The notes below the pieces were generated by a model. That model did not search any database, was not told where the DNA came from, and saw only the letters and a list, made by a program, of their open reading frames with translations. Positions 1 to 8,790 of a stretch of DNA of 64,000 nucleotides are shown here, piece by piece. Numbering within the stretch: the stretch's first letter is position 1; every line of letters begins with the position of its first letter. A program made the translations under genes and the position numbers. This stretch comes from Pelagimonas phthalicica. Its GTDB lineage: Bacteria; Pseudomonadota; Alphaproteobacteria; Rhodobacterales; Rhodobacteraceae. The stretch covers positions 310,001 through 374,000 of the forward strand of contig NZ_SOAP01000003.1 of NCBI RefSeq assembly GCF_004364805.1, in the 5' to 3' direction.

Positions 1-399
1 CTGGATGTCATCAAAGACGAATTTGAACGGCTTGGCATCATTGATGTCAATGCGGTGCAGGCATTGCTGCTGTTCAATATCGGAGAAAACGAGGTAACGG
101 CGGGCGAATTGAAGTCGCGCGGTTACTATCAGGGCAGCAATGTCAGCTACAACCTGAAGAAACTGGTCGAAATGGGCTATATGCATCATCAGCGCTGCGA
201 AATTGATCGCCGTTCTGTGCGTGTGCGTCTGACCCAGCGCGGTCGTGACATTCGTGACATCGTGTCCGAATTGTTCTTGCGTCACGCCGACGGCCTGCAG
301 AGCAAGGCTGTTCTCAGCGTTGAAGGGATCGACGATATCACCACATCCCTGCGCCGCGTCGAACGCTATTGGACCGATCAAATTCGGTACATCTACTAA
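1..399 (+). CDS. MarR-type winged-helix transcriptional regulator (5' partial)
   Basis: The reading frame is open from the first base, so the start lies outside the window and only the last 132 codons are present. The visible part is a winged helix-turn-helix: a helix around AGELKSRGYYQGSNVSYNL, then a recognition helix and a wing with the basic stretch CEIDRRSVRVRLTQRGR typical of MarR proteins. It resembles the LdtR-like regulators of alphaproteobacteria, which control envelope and stress genes, but the ligand region is cut off, so the subfamily is not certain. No partner gene follows; the next gene is convergent, and the 273-base gap between them holds nothing I can name. Confidence 0.75.
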   Translation: MDVIKDEFERLGIIDVNAVQALLLFNIGENEVTAGELKSRGYYQGSNVSYNLKKLVEMGYMHHQRCEIDRRSVRVRLTQRGRDIRDIVSELFLRHADGLQSKAVLSVEGIDDITTSLRRVERYWTDQIRYIY

Positions 400-672
400 T
401 CCCGCTCCCCCAAGGCCAAGCACCGAAATGCGCAAGGCGGGGTGGTGAAAGTCCCGGTGAGATCAGACCAGAACGGTCCGCTCACTTTGTAAAGATCATG
501 GTCAGTAAAGGCAGAGTAGCGACGCCTTTCGACCGGAAAGAATAAAGGTTAGCTACAAGACAATCGCACTGCCACGAGGTTTCCGTCAGATCTGCCTGAC
601 CGTCCTCAGACCCTTCTCACCCATATCATCAATCGACCAACCGCCATGTGATGGCGTGGTATCTGTATGCGC

Positions 673-1365
673 CTAGCGCTGTGAGGCATCCGTGCCTTGC
701 TGCGGCAGGAGGCTGCCCACGACCCGTGTCTCGATCTCGCGGTAGAGCTTGCGCGTCATGGCGCGTTCATAGCCTTCATAGCCCTGCGCGGTTTCCAGAA
801 ACGCGCCGGGGCCGTGCAGCACCTCGAATTGGAAATGATCCACCACATCCGGGTCCGCACCCAGCACCGCCAGCCCATTCACCGTGATCCCGTCAAAGGG
901 GAAGTGTTTATAGGCGAGTTGCGGCCAAAACCCGTCATTGGTGATGCCATCCCCGGATAGGTCAATCACCTGCCGGTCGCAGTCCGGGGCACGCTGCATC
1001 AGGCCCGCGCCAAAGCCCAAAGCATAGCCCATAGCCGTCGGAAACCGGCTGAACGACCGGCGCGCGCCCGAGATCAGCACCGAAGCCGCCTCGATATCGG
1101 CGGGGCTTTCCAGCCAGGTCCAATCCAGCACGATCCGCGACTGACGCCGCCCGCTCCATTCATAGACCGCCAGGGCGATGCCGCCACCGGACAGGATCGC
1201 GCCTTGGACATCTTCAGAAATCAGCGCCGCAGCCAGCCCGTCGCGCTGCAAGATATACTCGATCTCATCCACGGATGAGGACACATCCTGCGCCAGCACC
1301 AAGGCCAGCGGGCAGGCCTCGGCCCCGCCCGCAAGTGTCACTCCAACTGCCAGCGCCCGCAGCAC
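673..1365 (-). CDS. DUF1194 VWA-like exported protein
   Basis: A 230-residue protein that fits the DUF1194 family, a von Willebrand factor A-like fold seen in alphaproteobacteria. A short hydrophobic N-terminus ending near GGAEA looks like a signal peptide, so it is probably periplasmic. The metal-site motif appears at once as AQDVSSSVDEIEY (the D-x-S-x-S pattern), and a second acidic strand reads VIDLSGDGITNDG. The start is a GTG five bases after the stop of the glyoxalase gene, so the two are probably co-transcribed and translation may be coupled. The biochemical role is unknown. A binding or scaffold function is inference from the fold only. Confidence 0.72.
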   Translation of the reverse strand: MLRALAVGVTLAGGAEACPLALVLAQDVSSSVDEIEYILQRDGLAAALISEDVQGAILSGGGIALAVYEWSGRRQSRIVLDWTWLESPADIEAASVLISGARRSFSRFPTAMGYALGFGAGLMQRAPDCDRQVIDLSGDGITNDGFWPQLAYKHFPFDGITVNGLAVLGADPDVVDHFQFEVLHGPGAFLETAQGYEGYERAMTRKLYREIETRVVGSLLPQQGTDASQR

Positions 1366-1370
1366 CGGGC

Positions 1371-1799
1371 TTACCAGTGACCTACGTTTTCCATGCTGGT
1401 CCAGGGCTCAGCCGGTTCCAGCGCGTCGCCTTCCTGCAACAGCTCGATCGAGATGTTGTCGGGCGAGCGCACAAAGGCCATGCGCCCATCACGCGGCGGG
1501 CGATTGATCACCACGCCATTGTCCTGCAGGAACTGGCAGGTCTCATAGATATTGGGCACCGAATAGGCGAGATGGCCGAAATGGCGCGAATCCGAGGGCA
1601 GTTCATCATCGCCATCCCAGTTATAGGTCAGCTCAACCGGGCAATCCTCCTGCCCGTCTGGGGCCATAAAGATCAGCGAAAACCGCCCCGCCTCGCTGTC
1701 ATAGCGCCGCGTTTCCTTGAGCCCCAGCAACTTGTAAAATGCCATCGAGGCCTCAAGATCTTTGACCCGGACCATGGTGTGTAAATATTTGATTCCCAT
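1371..1799 (-). CDS. gloA: Lactoylglutathione lyase (glyoxalase I), VOC fold
   Basis: A 142-residue glyoxalase I that should convert the methylglyoxal-glutathione hemithioacetal to S-lactoylglutathione in the cytoplasm. The two VOC half-modules are clear, and the expected metal ligands are present: His7 (KYLHTMVRV), Glu56 (VELTYNW), His76 (FGHLAYSV) and Glu119 (ISIELLQ). Length is normal for the short bacterial form. It is followed at five bases by the DUF1194 gene. The His/Glu/His/Glu set suits the Ni/Co or Zn enzymes, and the sequence alone does not decide which metal is used. Confidence 0.88.
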   Translation of the reverse strand: MGIKYLHTMVRVKDLEASMAFYKLLGLKETRRYDSEAGRFSLIFMAPDGQEDCPVELTYNWDGDDELPSDSRHFGHLAYSVPNIYETCQFLQDNGVVINRPPRDGRMAFVRSPDNISIELLQEGDALEPAEPWTSMENVGHW

Positions 1800-1853
1800 C
1801 GGTAACGTCCCTCTCCCCGCCGACTCAACCTTGTGAGCGCAAACAATTCGAGG

Positions 1854-3263
1854 TCAGAATACCGATTTGATCCCTAACCGCAAATCGGTGGTTTGACTGT
1901 CGAACTCATCATAGTTGGATTCACGATCACGTACTGTGATCCCAATCTCGGGGGCAAACCCGTAAAGGTCCATCTTGGGCAGCAAGAGGTCCAGCGACAG
2001 GCTCCATTCTTCATCCAGGCGCGTCTCATAATCATTACCGGTAAACAGCGAAAGAATAGCGGCAGAGCGGGGCATCTCGTCATAATCAGAGCGTTGATAC
2101 CCCAGGGACAAACGCGGCTGCACGCCCATAACCGGACGGGCCTTGGCAATGCTCAACTGCGCTGTTTGGAACTGTTTGCCGACCCATCTGATGTCAGTCA
2201 GCGTATCACCCGCAGAAGCGGCCAGACTGATTTTGCCAAACTGAAAGCGCCGCGCAAGCGTCACACCAGCTTCGCGTGTCAGCAAAGTATCCTCGTCATC
2301 GTTGAGCAAGCGTTCATACCGCAAACTTGTACGGGCCGTCGCGGTATAATGCTGCCCCAAAGCGTGACCGAAAAACAGTGTCATCCCTGTGACGTTGGAA
2401 AACCCCTCTCCGGCGCGCTGGTTATGCCGGACAAAGACCTCACCATTGGCCAACCAGTCGCCCTTTGCGCTGCGACGTTCATAGCCGAGCGAAAAGCCAA
2501 GACTGTCTTCGCTATAGTCTCGGTTGCGGGCGGATAGTACGCGTTCGCGTGCTTTGTCGCTCAGCTCAACGCGGTGGGTGTCCAATTCTACGCCAAGTTT
2601 TAAACGTTGGTTTTGCGTCAGCGCGTATCGGTAGCTGAAATCGATGCTGGCCCCGTATCGAAAACCTGAAAGAGGGCGGTTTGAATTGGGGTAGGTGATC
2701 GCCCCTATTTCCGAGGTTTCTTTTGTCGGCCCTCCGTTCAGATTATCCGATGGGGCCGCAATCAGTGCCAAGTTCAACCGCCAAGGTGTCAGCCGCCGCA
2801 GCTTGCGGAAATCGGAGACGGCCATGTTGCGCATTTTGGTCTCGGGGGCGACCTGGGCGGCGCGGCGCAGCCAGTATTGCGCGATGCCCTTATTGCCATC
2901 CGAGGCCAGCGTCCCCGCCTGAACCATCGCCGCGAAAAACCGGTCGCGGTCGATTTCGGCCTTGTTCCAGGCCAGTTTGGCCGATTTGCGCGCGTCTTTG
3001 TGTTTGCCCAGCTCCTGTTCAGCGCGGGCTTTCAACAGCAACGCCTGCACATCCCCCGGGGCCCCGATCAGCACCCCATCCGCCAAAGCCAAGGCTTCGG
3101 CCGCACGCCCGGCGCGCAGCAATCGGGCGGCAGCTGCGCGGGCCTCCTCCAGGCTCAAACGCAGCTCATCCGCCGCCACCACATAGGGGCTGGCCGACAC
3201 GCTTGCCAAAGCAAGGCAGCCTGCCAGCACCGCGCGGCGCATCAAAGAGAAAAGGGGGCGCAT
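1854..3263 (-). CDS. Slam-like surface-lipoprotein assembly modifier (TPR + DUF560 barrel)
   Basis: A 469-residue exported protein. The ATG at 3263 was chosen because a signal peptide follows (MRPLFSLMRRAVLAGCLALA, cleavage near VVAA-DE). The longer reading frame would run back into the lipoprotein gene. Residues about 25-150 form TPR-like helices (LLRAGRAAEALALADGVLIGAP). The rest alternates hydrophobic and polar residues with aromatic girdles and ends in LGIKSVF, as in a 14-strand outer-membrane barrel. TPR plus DUF560 barrel is the architecture of Slam proteins, which move lipoproteins to the cell surface in Neisseria and relatives. It starts four bases after the stop of a TbpB-like lipoprotein gene, its probable client. 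The assignment is by architecture and context, and the family can be divergent. Confidence 0.7.
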   Translation of the reverse strand: MRPLFSLMRRAVLAGCLALASVSASPYVVAADELRLSLEEARAAAARLLRAGRAAEALALADGVLIGAPGDVQALLLKARAEQELGKHKDARKSAKLAWNKAEIDRDRFFAAMVQAGTLASDGNKGIAQYWLRRAAQVAPETKMRNMAVSDFRKLRRLTPWRLNLALIAAPSDNLNGGPTKETSEIGAITYPNSNRPLSGFRYGASIDFSYRYALTQNQRLKLGVELDTHRVELSDKARERVLSARNRDYSEDSLGFSLGYERRSAKGDWLANGEVFVRHNQRAGEGFSNVTGMTLFFGHALGQHYTATARTSLRYERLLNDDEDTLLTREAGVTLARRFQFGKISLAASAGDTLTDIRWVGKQFQTAQLSIAKARPVMGVQPRLSLGYQRSDYDEMPRSAAILSLFTGNDYETRLDEEWSLSLDLLLPKMDLYGFAPEIGITVRDRESNYDEFDSQTTDLRLGIKSVF

Positions 3264-3267
3264 CTCC

Positions 3268-4275
3268 CTACCGGGTCGCGACGAAACCGCCTGTTTCGCG
3301 CACCGAGACCTCAACATAGGCACCGGTATCCGGGTCGATTCCGACCGGCCCGTCCCCTTCGACAATCACGATGCCCGCAACCTCTTCGCCATTGGGGCCA
3401 GCAAACATGCCTTCCCAATTGCCCGTCGCCCCGGCCTCGCCATTGACATAGGCGGTCGCGGTCGAGGATTGGATCGTCCAATCGTCAAAGTTGATCTGCG
3501 AAGTCGCGAGCGAGATAAAGTCTGCCCCGTCCAGATCGGCAATATGCACACCGTTCTCGTCAAAGAACTGACGGCTGGCGATGATGCCTTCGACCGCGCC
3601 AATATCGTCGAAATCCTCGATATCCACATCCAACGTGGCAACCCCGGTCACATATTGCACCGAGACACCGGCCCCGGTGTTGGTCACCGTGCGCACCGCC
3701 GCATATTCTCCGGTAAAGACATAGGACTGATCCGCCTCCGGGAGCGCGCCACTGCCGCTCAACCGCTGCGCGGCCACACCGCCAAAGCCAAAGCTGACAT
3801 AACGGTCTGTCGCCGCGGCGGTCACTTGCGAGAACCCGCTATCGCTCAGCCGGAACACCGCATAATAATCCGCCGTTCCCGACGCATTGCGATAGGCATC
3901 AAACCCTGTGCCAGATGTACCCTGGATCGACACCGACGCCGCCCCATTGCGCTGATACAGGTTATCGTCGCCATCAAAGGGGAGGTTGTTCAGCACCAGC
4001 TCACCCGTGGTCGGGTCAAAATCCACGGCATTCATCCGCAGATTGTCATCATGCTCATGGCCAAACGCCTGATCCGGGTCCGTATCCGTCCCGGTCACCG
4101 GCGTGGAATCATCGGTCGTTGCGGTCGGATCCGCGACCAGTGGTTGATTGTCGTCCCCAATCCCGCTGCCGTCACCGTCAACGAGTGGATTATCTGAATT
4201 GTCGCCGCCCGAGCCGATGGCGGCACAAGCGGAAAGGACACCCGCACACGCGAGCGCTACAAAATTGCGATACAT
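3268..4275 (-). CDS. Surface lipoprotein with TbpB-like barrel domain, probable Slam client
   Basis: A 335-residue lipoprotein. The signal peptide ends in the lipobox LSAC with Cys17, and a long acidic Asp/Gly-rich linker follows (residues about 20-75). The C-terminal half has small beta-barrel repeats: SFGFGGVAAQRL, and then GNWEGMF at about 285 running into AGPNGEEVAGIVIV. That last pattern (Gly-x-Phe-x-Gly-Pro-x-x-Glu-Glu-x-x-Gly) is the hallmark of TbpB/HpuA/fHbp-type surface lipoproteins. The gene lies directly upstream of the Slam-like gene in the same operon (four-base gap). What it binds cannot be told. A nutrient such as a metal carrier is only an inference from the family. Confidence 0.68.
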   Translation of the reverse strand: MYRNFVALACAGVLSACAAIGSGGDNSDNPLVDGDGSGIGDDNQPLVADPTATTDDSTPVTGTDTDPDQAFGHEHDDNLRMNAVDFDPTTGELVLNNLPFDGDDNLYQRNGAASVSIQGTSGTGFDAYRNASGTADYYAVFRLSDSGFSQVTAAATDRYVSFGFGGVAAQRLSGSGALPEADQSYVFTGEYAAVRTVTNTGAGVSVQYVTGVATLDVDIEDFDDIGAVEGIIASRQFFDENGVHIADLDGADFISLATSQINFDDWTIQSSTATAYVNGEAGATGNWEGMFAGPNGEEVAGIVIVEGDGPVGIDPDTGAYVEVSVRETGGFVATR

Positions 4276-4474
4276 CTGACTGCCTCAGGTCTTGCCCGTT
4301 TTATATTTTGTCAGCAGCCTGCCTGCGCCCGCCGCCCCAAGTCAATCACCAAGCCACCCCAGCGCCGCAGTTTCGCCGCAACTGAGGCAAAACTGTCGCC
4401 CATATATCGCGTTCCCCCAGCGCCATACCCCAGATATAGTGTCACCCGACTCATCTTGTGGGAAAGGAATCGCC

Positions 4475-5380
4475 ATGCCCCTCTCGTCCGAACAGCAGGC
4501 CGAAATCGAACAACAGCGCAGCGTCAGCACACAAACCCTGCGTGCCACCGCTCCGGGCATGGAGAAACACCTCTACACCGCCTATCCCGTTCTGGATCAT
4601 GGCTTTATCCGCGTTGTCGACTATATGGGCGACGATGCGGCTATCTGTCAGGCCGCCCGCGTCTCCTATGGCAAGGGCACCAAATCCGTCCAGAACGACG
4701 AAGGCCTGATCCGCTATCTCATGCGCCACTGGCACTCGACCCCGTTCGAGATGTGCGAGATCAAGCTGCACGTCAAACTGCCGGTCTTTGTTGCCCGCCA
4801 ATGGATCCGCCACCGCACCGCCAACGTCAACGAATACTCGGCGCGCTATTCCATCCTGGATCGCGAATTCTACATCCCCGCCCCCGATCACCTCGCCGCG
4901 CAATCCGTGGTCAACAATCAGGGCCGGGGCGAGGCGCTGTCGGGCGAAGAGGCGCAGCGGGTCCTGCGCTACCTGACCGAGGATTCCATGCGCGCCTATG
5001 ACCACTACGAAGAGATGATCTCGCAAGATGGTCAACAGGGTCTGGCCCGCGAACTCGCCCGCATGAACCTGCCCGCCAATGTCTACACGCAATGGTATTG
5101 GAAGGTCGATCTGCACAACCTGCTGCACTTCCTGCGCCTGCGCGCCGACGCCCACGCCCAATACGAAATCCGCGTCTATGCCGACGAGATCTGCAAAGTC
5201 GTCGCCGACTGGGTGCCATTTGCGTTTAAGGCGTTTGAAGATTACCGCATGGGTGGCGCAACCCTCTCCGCCACAGCCCTTGAGGTTGTGCGCCGGATGT
5301 TGAAAGGTGAAGAAGTCACGCAAGAGACATCCGGCATGTCCAAAGGCGAATGGCGGGAATTTGAGGGTTTGTTGGGGTGA
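4475..5380 (+). CDS. thyX: Flavin-dependent thymidylate synthase ThyX
   Basis: A 301-residue ThyX, which makes dTMP from dUMP using methylene-tetrahydrofolate and FAD. The diagnostic ThyX motif RHR-x7-S is present as [14 protein letters not shown] (Arg112-Arg114, Ser122). The start at 4475 has a good ribosome binding site (GGAAAGGA) and keeps the normal length. The open frame continues upstream to 4292, but that part has no coding character. The TIR gene starts four bases after its stop, so the two are probably transcribed together, although nothing links them functionally. Confidence 0.95.
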   Translation: MPLSSEQQAEIEQQRSVSTQTLRATAPGMEKHLYTAYPVLDHGFIRVVDYMGDDAAICQAARVSYGKGTKSVQNDEGLIRYLMRHWHSTPFEMCEIKLHVKLPVFVARQWIRHRTANVNEYSARYSILDREFYIPAPDHLAAQSVVNNQGRGEALSGEEAQRVLRYLTEDSMRAYDHYEEMISQDGQQGLARELARMNLPANVYTQWYWKVDLHNLLHFLRLRADAHAQYEIRVYADEICKVVADWVPFAFKAFEDYRMGGATLSATALEVVRRMLKGEEVTQETSGMSKGEWREFEGLLG

Positions 5381-5384
5381 ATAG

Positions 5385-6197
5385 ATGAATATTAATTGTG
5401 GGATTGAACCTGAGTTCTCGTTAGAAAATGTTCTGGGGCAGTTGCAAGTGTTTCTTAACCGCGGAACTGCGCTGAGTGTTGGAAAGCAAGGGGCTCAGCA
5501 CCACAGTTGGTACCGTGAAACTAGAGATTTTCTTGCAGAGTACTTTAGTGATGATGCAGTAAGAGCCTACTTTGAGGCTGCGGCAAATTACTCTGAACCT
5601 GATGTCTATGTCATTGGTGGCGACACTGTCTATGGGAGCTTTGACAAGCCGACCGCTCTAAAGGCACTGAGAACCGTTATTAGAAATGCGGCAGCCTATT
5701 CAAAGGAAGAGGAAGAGGAAGAAGATAACGGGCCTCTGCCATCCGACAAGGTTTTCATCGTTCATGGTCATGATCATGCGATCAGAAGTGAAGTGTCGCT
5801 TTGTATACAACGTCTTGGCTTGCGTTCTGTCGTCTTGTCTGAACAAACCGACAAGGGACGAACGATAATTGAAAAGTTTGAAGACAACTCAAATGTTGGC
5901 TTTGCTGTTGTTTTGATGACTGGCGACGATGTCGGTGGAAACAAAGGAACACCTGCTGAGAATTTGAAAAGAAGAGCAAGGCAAAACGTTGTTTTGGAAC
6001 TGGGTTACTTTTCCGCGAAGCTGGGTCGAAGCAAAGTTTGCGTCCTCTACGAAGATGGCGTGGAATTACCGTCAGATTTTTCGGGTGTTATTTACAAACC
6101 GATAGATTCTGCGGGAGCTTGGAAATACGAACTCACACGTGAATTGAAAGATGCAGGTTTTGAAGTGAGTCTTGACGATTTGCACCGTAGCGCCTGA
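5385..6197 (+). CDS. TIR-like nucleotide-binding protein (PF10137 type), probable defence effector
   Basis: A 270-residue protein in two parts: an N-terminal helical region of about 105 residues with no recognised domain, an acidic linker (KEEEEEED), then a TIR-like domain from residue 122 (KVFIVHGHDHAIRSEV) to the end. The second half carries ARQNVVLELGYFSAKLGR, where Glu205 lies at the position of the catalytic glutamate of NAD-cleaving TIR domains, and VLYEDGVELPSDFSGV. This is the arrangement of the CAP12/Pycsar-type TIR family (PF10137), whose studied members act in anti-phage systems. Base composition is clearly more AT-rich than the neighbours, suggesting transfer. It stands alone with no cyclase beside it. 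Coupling to thyX by four bases is probably accidental. The function is inferred. Confidence 0.72.
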   Translation: MNINCGIEPEFSLENVLGQLQVFLNRGTALSVGKQGAQHHSWYRETRDFLAEYFSDDAVRAYFEAAANYSEPDVYVIGGDTVYGSFDKPTALKALRTVIRNAAAYSKEEEEEEDNGPLPSDKVFIVHGHDHAIRSEVSLCIQRLGLRSVVLSEQTDKGRTIIEKFEDNSNVGFAVVLMTGDDVGGNKGTPAENLKRRARQNVVLELGYFSAKLGRSKVCVLYEDGVELPSDFSGVIYKPIDSAGAWKYELTRELKDAGFEVSLDDLHRSA

Positions 6198-6765
6198 CCC
6201 GAGGGGAGGGCGTAACGCGCCCACCCCGTCCCGCCAGAGGCGGGCCAATATCGTCGGCGCACCTTTGGTGCGACGGGGCGGGGCAGGCGCGACAGAAATC
6301 AGCAGGCTGATTTCTGTGGATCAAGACGGTAGCGCCAGGCATAACTCCAAACCTCGCGACATGCCGTAGGGTGGGGTTTTACCCCACCGATCTTGGCGGT
6401 GAATTTTGAACGGGGTTTGGGTTCCATTGACCACCGAAAGGGCCTCACCGGGTGGCTGGAGCTCTTTTTCGTTAACGAAAAAGCCTCCCTTGCCACGCCG
6501 CGCAACGAGACGGGGCTCGTTGCGCGGGGCAATCTCTCCTAAACTCCGTCCGAATCGGACATATTGGGTCTGCGCCTTCCCCCGGGGCCCCGCGACTCAC
6601 CCCACCCAATCCCTCCTAAATCAACGCTGTTTTGTACCGATTGCCCGTTGCGCAAAAACCGGGCGACGGGATTAACTTGGCGGGACGATGGCTTAACCAA
6701 CCCTTTCACGTGTCGTGCAGGTCTGTCATAATGCCCGCCAACCAACAGCAAAAAGAGCAGCGTTT
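6198..6765. other. Hairpin-rich intergenic region between the TIR gene and parE
   Basis: No gene is supported in these 568 bases. They hold a series of strong inverted repeats: a three-hairpin element at 6225-6277 (listed separately), an 11-base stem at 6292-6317 (ACAGAAATCAG/CTGATTTCTGT), an 8-base stem at 6370-6388 (GGTGGGGT/ACCCCACC), a 20-base perfect palindrome at 6464-6483 and a 12-base stem at 6498-6527 (CCGCGCAACGAG/CTCGTTGCGCGG). Some may end thyX-TIR transcription, but none has a clean T-tract. The last 200 bases should hold the parE promoter, which I cannot place with confidence. Confidence 0.6.
6225..6277 (+). repeat. Structured three-way-junction element, copy 1
   Basis: An outer stem CCCGTC/GACGGG encloses a first hairpin (CCGCC-AGA-GGCGG), the single-stranded linker GCCAATA and a second hairpin (CGCACC-TTT-GGTGCG). 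A second copy with the same plan lies at 54595-54648. There the outer stem, AGA loop and GCCAATA linker are kept, while the stem bases change in a compensatory way. Whether it acts as RNA or DNA is unknown. Confidence 0.5.
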
Positions 6766-8724
6766 ATGGCCGACGATCTTCTCCAGGCAGCCGATACCCC
6801 CACCTATGATGCCTCCTCGATCAAGGTGCTCAAAGGCATGGAGGCCGTGCGCATGCGCCCCGGCATGTATATCGGCGGCACCGATGAACGCGCGCTGCAT
6901 CACATGGCGGCCGAGATCCTCGACAACTCCATGGACGAGGCCGTGGCAGGCCATGCAACCCGGATCGAGGTCGAGCTAAATGCCGATTATTCCATAACAA
7001 TTCGCGACAATGGTCGTGGCATCCCGATTGATCCACACCCCGAAGATCCCAGCAAATCCGCTCTGGAAATGATCTTTACCGAGCTGCATGCCGGCGGCAA
7101 ATTTAACGGCGATGCCTATGAAACTTCGGGCGGTCTGCACGGGGTGGGGGCCACCGTTGTGAACGCCCTGACCGACAGCCTCGTGGTGCAGGTCGCCAAA
7201 AACAAAGAGCTGCACGAGATCCGCTTTTCCCGCGGCGTCCCGCTCGGCCCGCTCACCATGATCGGTGCCGCCCCCAACCGCCGCGGAACCACCGTAACCT
7301 TCCATCCTGACAAGGAAATTTTCGGATCGCACCGATTCAAACCGGCGCGGCTTTTGAAGATGGCCAAGTCCAAAGCCTATCTATTTTCCGGCGTTGAAAT
7401 CCGCTGGAAATGCCATGTGGACGAAGCCGATGTTCCCAGCGAAGCGGTCTTCCATTTCCCCGGCGGCCTGGCCGATTACTTGTCCGAAACCCTTGTGAAA
7501 TCAACCACCTACGCCGAAACACCCTTTGCCGGAGTTGTCGATTTCAAAGAGAAGTTCGGCACGCCGGGCAAGGTGGAATGGGCCATCAACTGGACCCCAT
7601 CGCGCGATGGCTTCATCCAATCTTATTGTAACACCGTCCCCACCCCCGAAGGCGGCACCCACGAAGCCGGTTTCTGGGCCGCGATTCTGAAAGGAATCCG
7701 CGCCTATGGCGAGCTGGTCAGCAACAAAAAAGCCAGTCAAATCAATAGGGATGACCTGATCACGGGTGGCTGTGCATTGGTCTCTTGCTTTATCCGAGAA
7801 CCGGAATTTGTCGGCCAAACCAAAGACCGCCTCGCCACGGTTGAGGCACAGCGCCTTGTGGAAAACTCCGTGCGGGACCATTTCGATAACTGGTTGGCAT
7901 CAGACACAAAATCCGCCGGGGCTATCCTCGATTTCCTCGTGTTGCGCGCCGAAGAACGCCTGCGCCGCCGCCAGGAAAAAGAAACCGCCCGAAAATCCGC
8001 CACCAAAAAGCTGCGCCTGCCCGGTAAGCTAACCGATTGTTCGTCGAAATCGCGCGAGGGCACGGAGCTGTTCATTGTCGAGGGCGACTCGGCCGGCGGG
8101 TCTGCCAAAGGCGCGCGCAACCGCGAGACCCAGGCGCTTTTGCCGCTCAAGGGTAAGATCCTCAACGTGCTTGGTGCGGCCTCTAACAAATTGAGTTCAA
8201 ACGCAGAAATCCGGGACCTCTGTGAGGCGCTTGGCGTTGGTCTGGGCACCAAGTTCAACGTTGATGATCTGCGCTATGACAAGATTATCATCATGACCGA
8301 TGCGGATGTGGACGGGGCGCATATCGCCTCTCTTCTGATGACCTTTTTCTTTACCCAGATGCGTCCAATGATCGATGCCGGGCATCTCTATCTGGCCTGC
8401 CCGCCGCTTTACCGCCTGACCCAAGGGGCCAAACGGATCTATGTGCCGGATGACGCTGCCAAGGACGCGGCCATGGATAAGGGCCTGGGCGGAAAAGGAA
8501 AAATCGACGTACAGCGCTTCAAAGGCCTTGGTGAAATGGATGCCAAAGACCTGAAGGAAACCACGATGGATCCCGACACCCGCACGCTGATCCGGGTCAC
8601 GATCGATGAGGATGAGCCGGGCGAAACCGGAGATCTGGTGGAGCGGTTGATGGGCAAAAAGCCCGAACTGCGGTTCCAATACATCCAGGAAAACGCCAAG
8701 TTCGTCGAAGAGCTGGACGTTTAA
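6766..8724 (+). CDS. parE: DNA topoisomerase IV subunit B
   Basis: A 652-residue ParE, the ATPase subunit of topoisomerase IV, which with ParC unlinks daughter chromosomes. The GHKL ATPase motifs are present (EILDNSMDEA, DNGRGIPID, GGLHGVGATVVNAL). The TOPRIM domain shows EGDSAGGSAK, PLKGKILNV and the metal site DADVDGAHI, and the C-terminus has the conserved QRFKGLGEM. The spacing RMRPGMYIGGTDERALHHM and the short C-terminal region fit ParE rather than GyrB. The start at 6766 removes 17 unsupported residues of the longer open frame. Confidence 0.95.
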   Translation: MADDLLQAADTPTYDASSIKVLKGMEAVRMRPGMYIGGTDERALHHMAAEILDNSMDEAVAGHATRIEVELNADYSITIRDNGRGIPIDPHPEDPSKSALEMIFTELHAGGKFNGDAYETSGGLHGVGATVVNALTDSLVVQVAKNKELHEIRFSRGVPLGPLTMIGAAPNRRGTTVTFHPDKEIFGSHRFKPARLLKMAKSKAYLFSGVEIRWKCHVDEADVPSEAVFHFPGGLADYLSETLVKSTTYAETPFAGVVDFKEKFGTPGKVEWAINWTPSRDGFIQSYCNTVPTPEGGTHEAGFWAAILKGIRAYGELVSNKKASQINRDDLITGGCALVSCFIREPEFVGQTKDRLATVEAQRLVENSVRDHFDNWLASDTKSAGAILDFLVLRAEERLRRRQEKETARKSATKKLRLPGKLTDCSSKSREGTELFIVEGDSAGGSAKGARNRETQALLPLKGKILNVLGAASNKLSSNAEIRDLCEALGVGLGTKFNVDDLRYDKIIIMTDADVDGAHIASLLMTFFFTQMRPMIDAGHLYLACPPLYRLTQGAKRIYVPDDAAKDAAMDKGLGGKGKIDVQRFKGLGEMDAKDLKETTMDPDTRTLIRVTIDEDEPGETGDLVERLMGKKPELRFQYIQENAKFVEELDV

Positions 8725-8790
8725 CGCCGGGGTGCCAAAATCCGGCACAAACCCCTTGCTTAACCTGCGATTTCAGGGCCTTCTGAAGGC

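Noticed and set aside
400-672. Possible group II intron remnant (GGTGGTGAAAGTCC-like text)
   Set aside because: Only a few bases match intron domain I text. There is no reverse transcriptase, domain V or boundary, and the gap is short.
6186-6350. Integron attC-like site after the TIR gene (repeated GTAGCGCC text)
   Set aside because: The repeat is short and no paired GTTRRRY/RYYYAAC core sites or integrase were seen. The hairpins fit palindromic repeats better.
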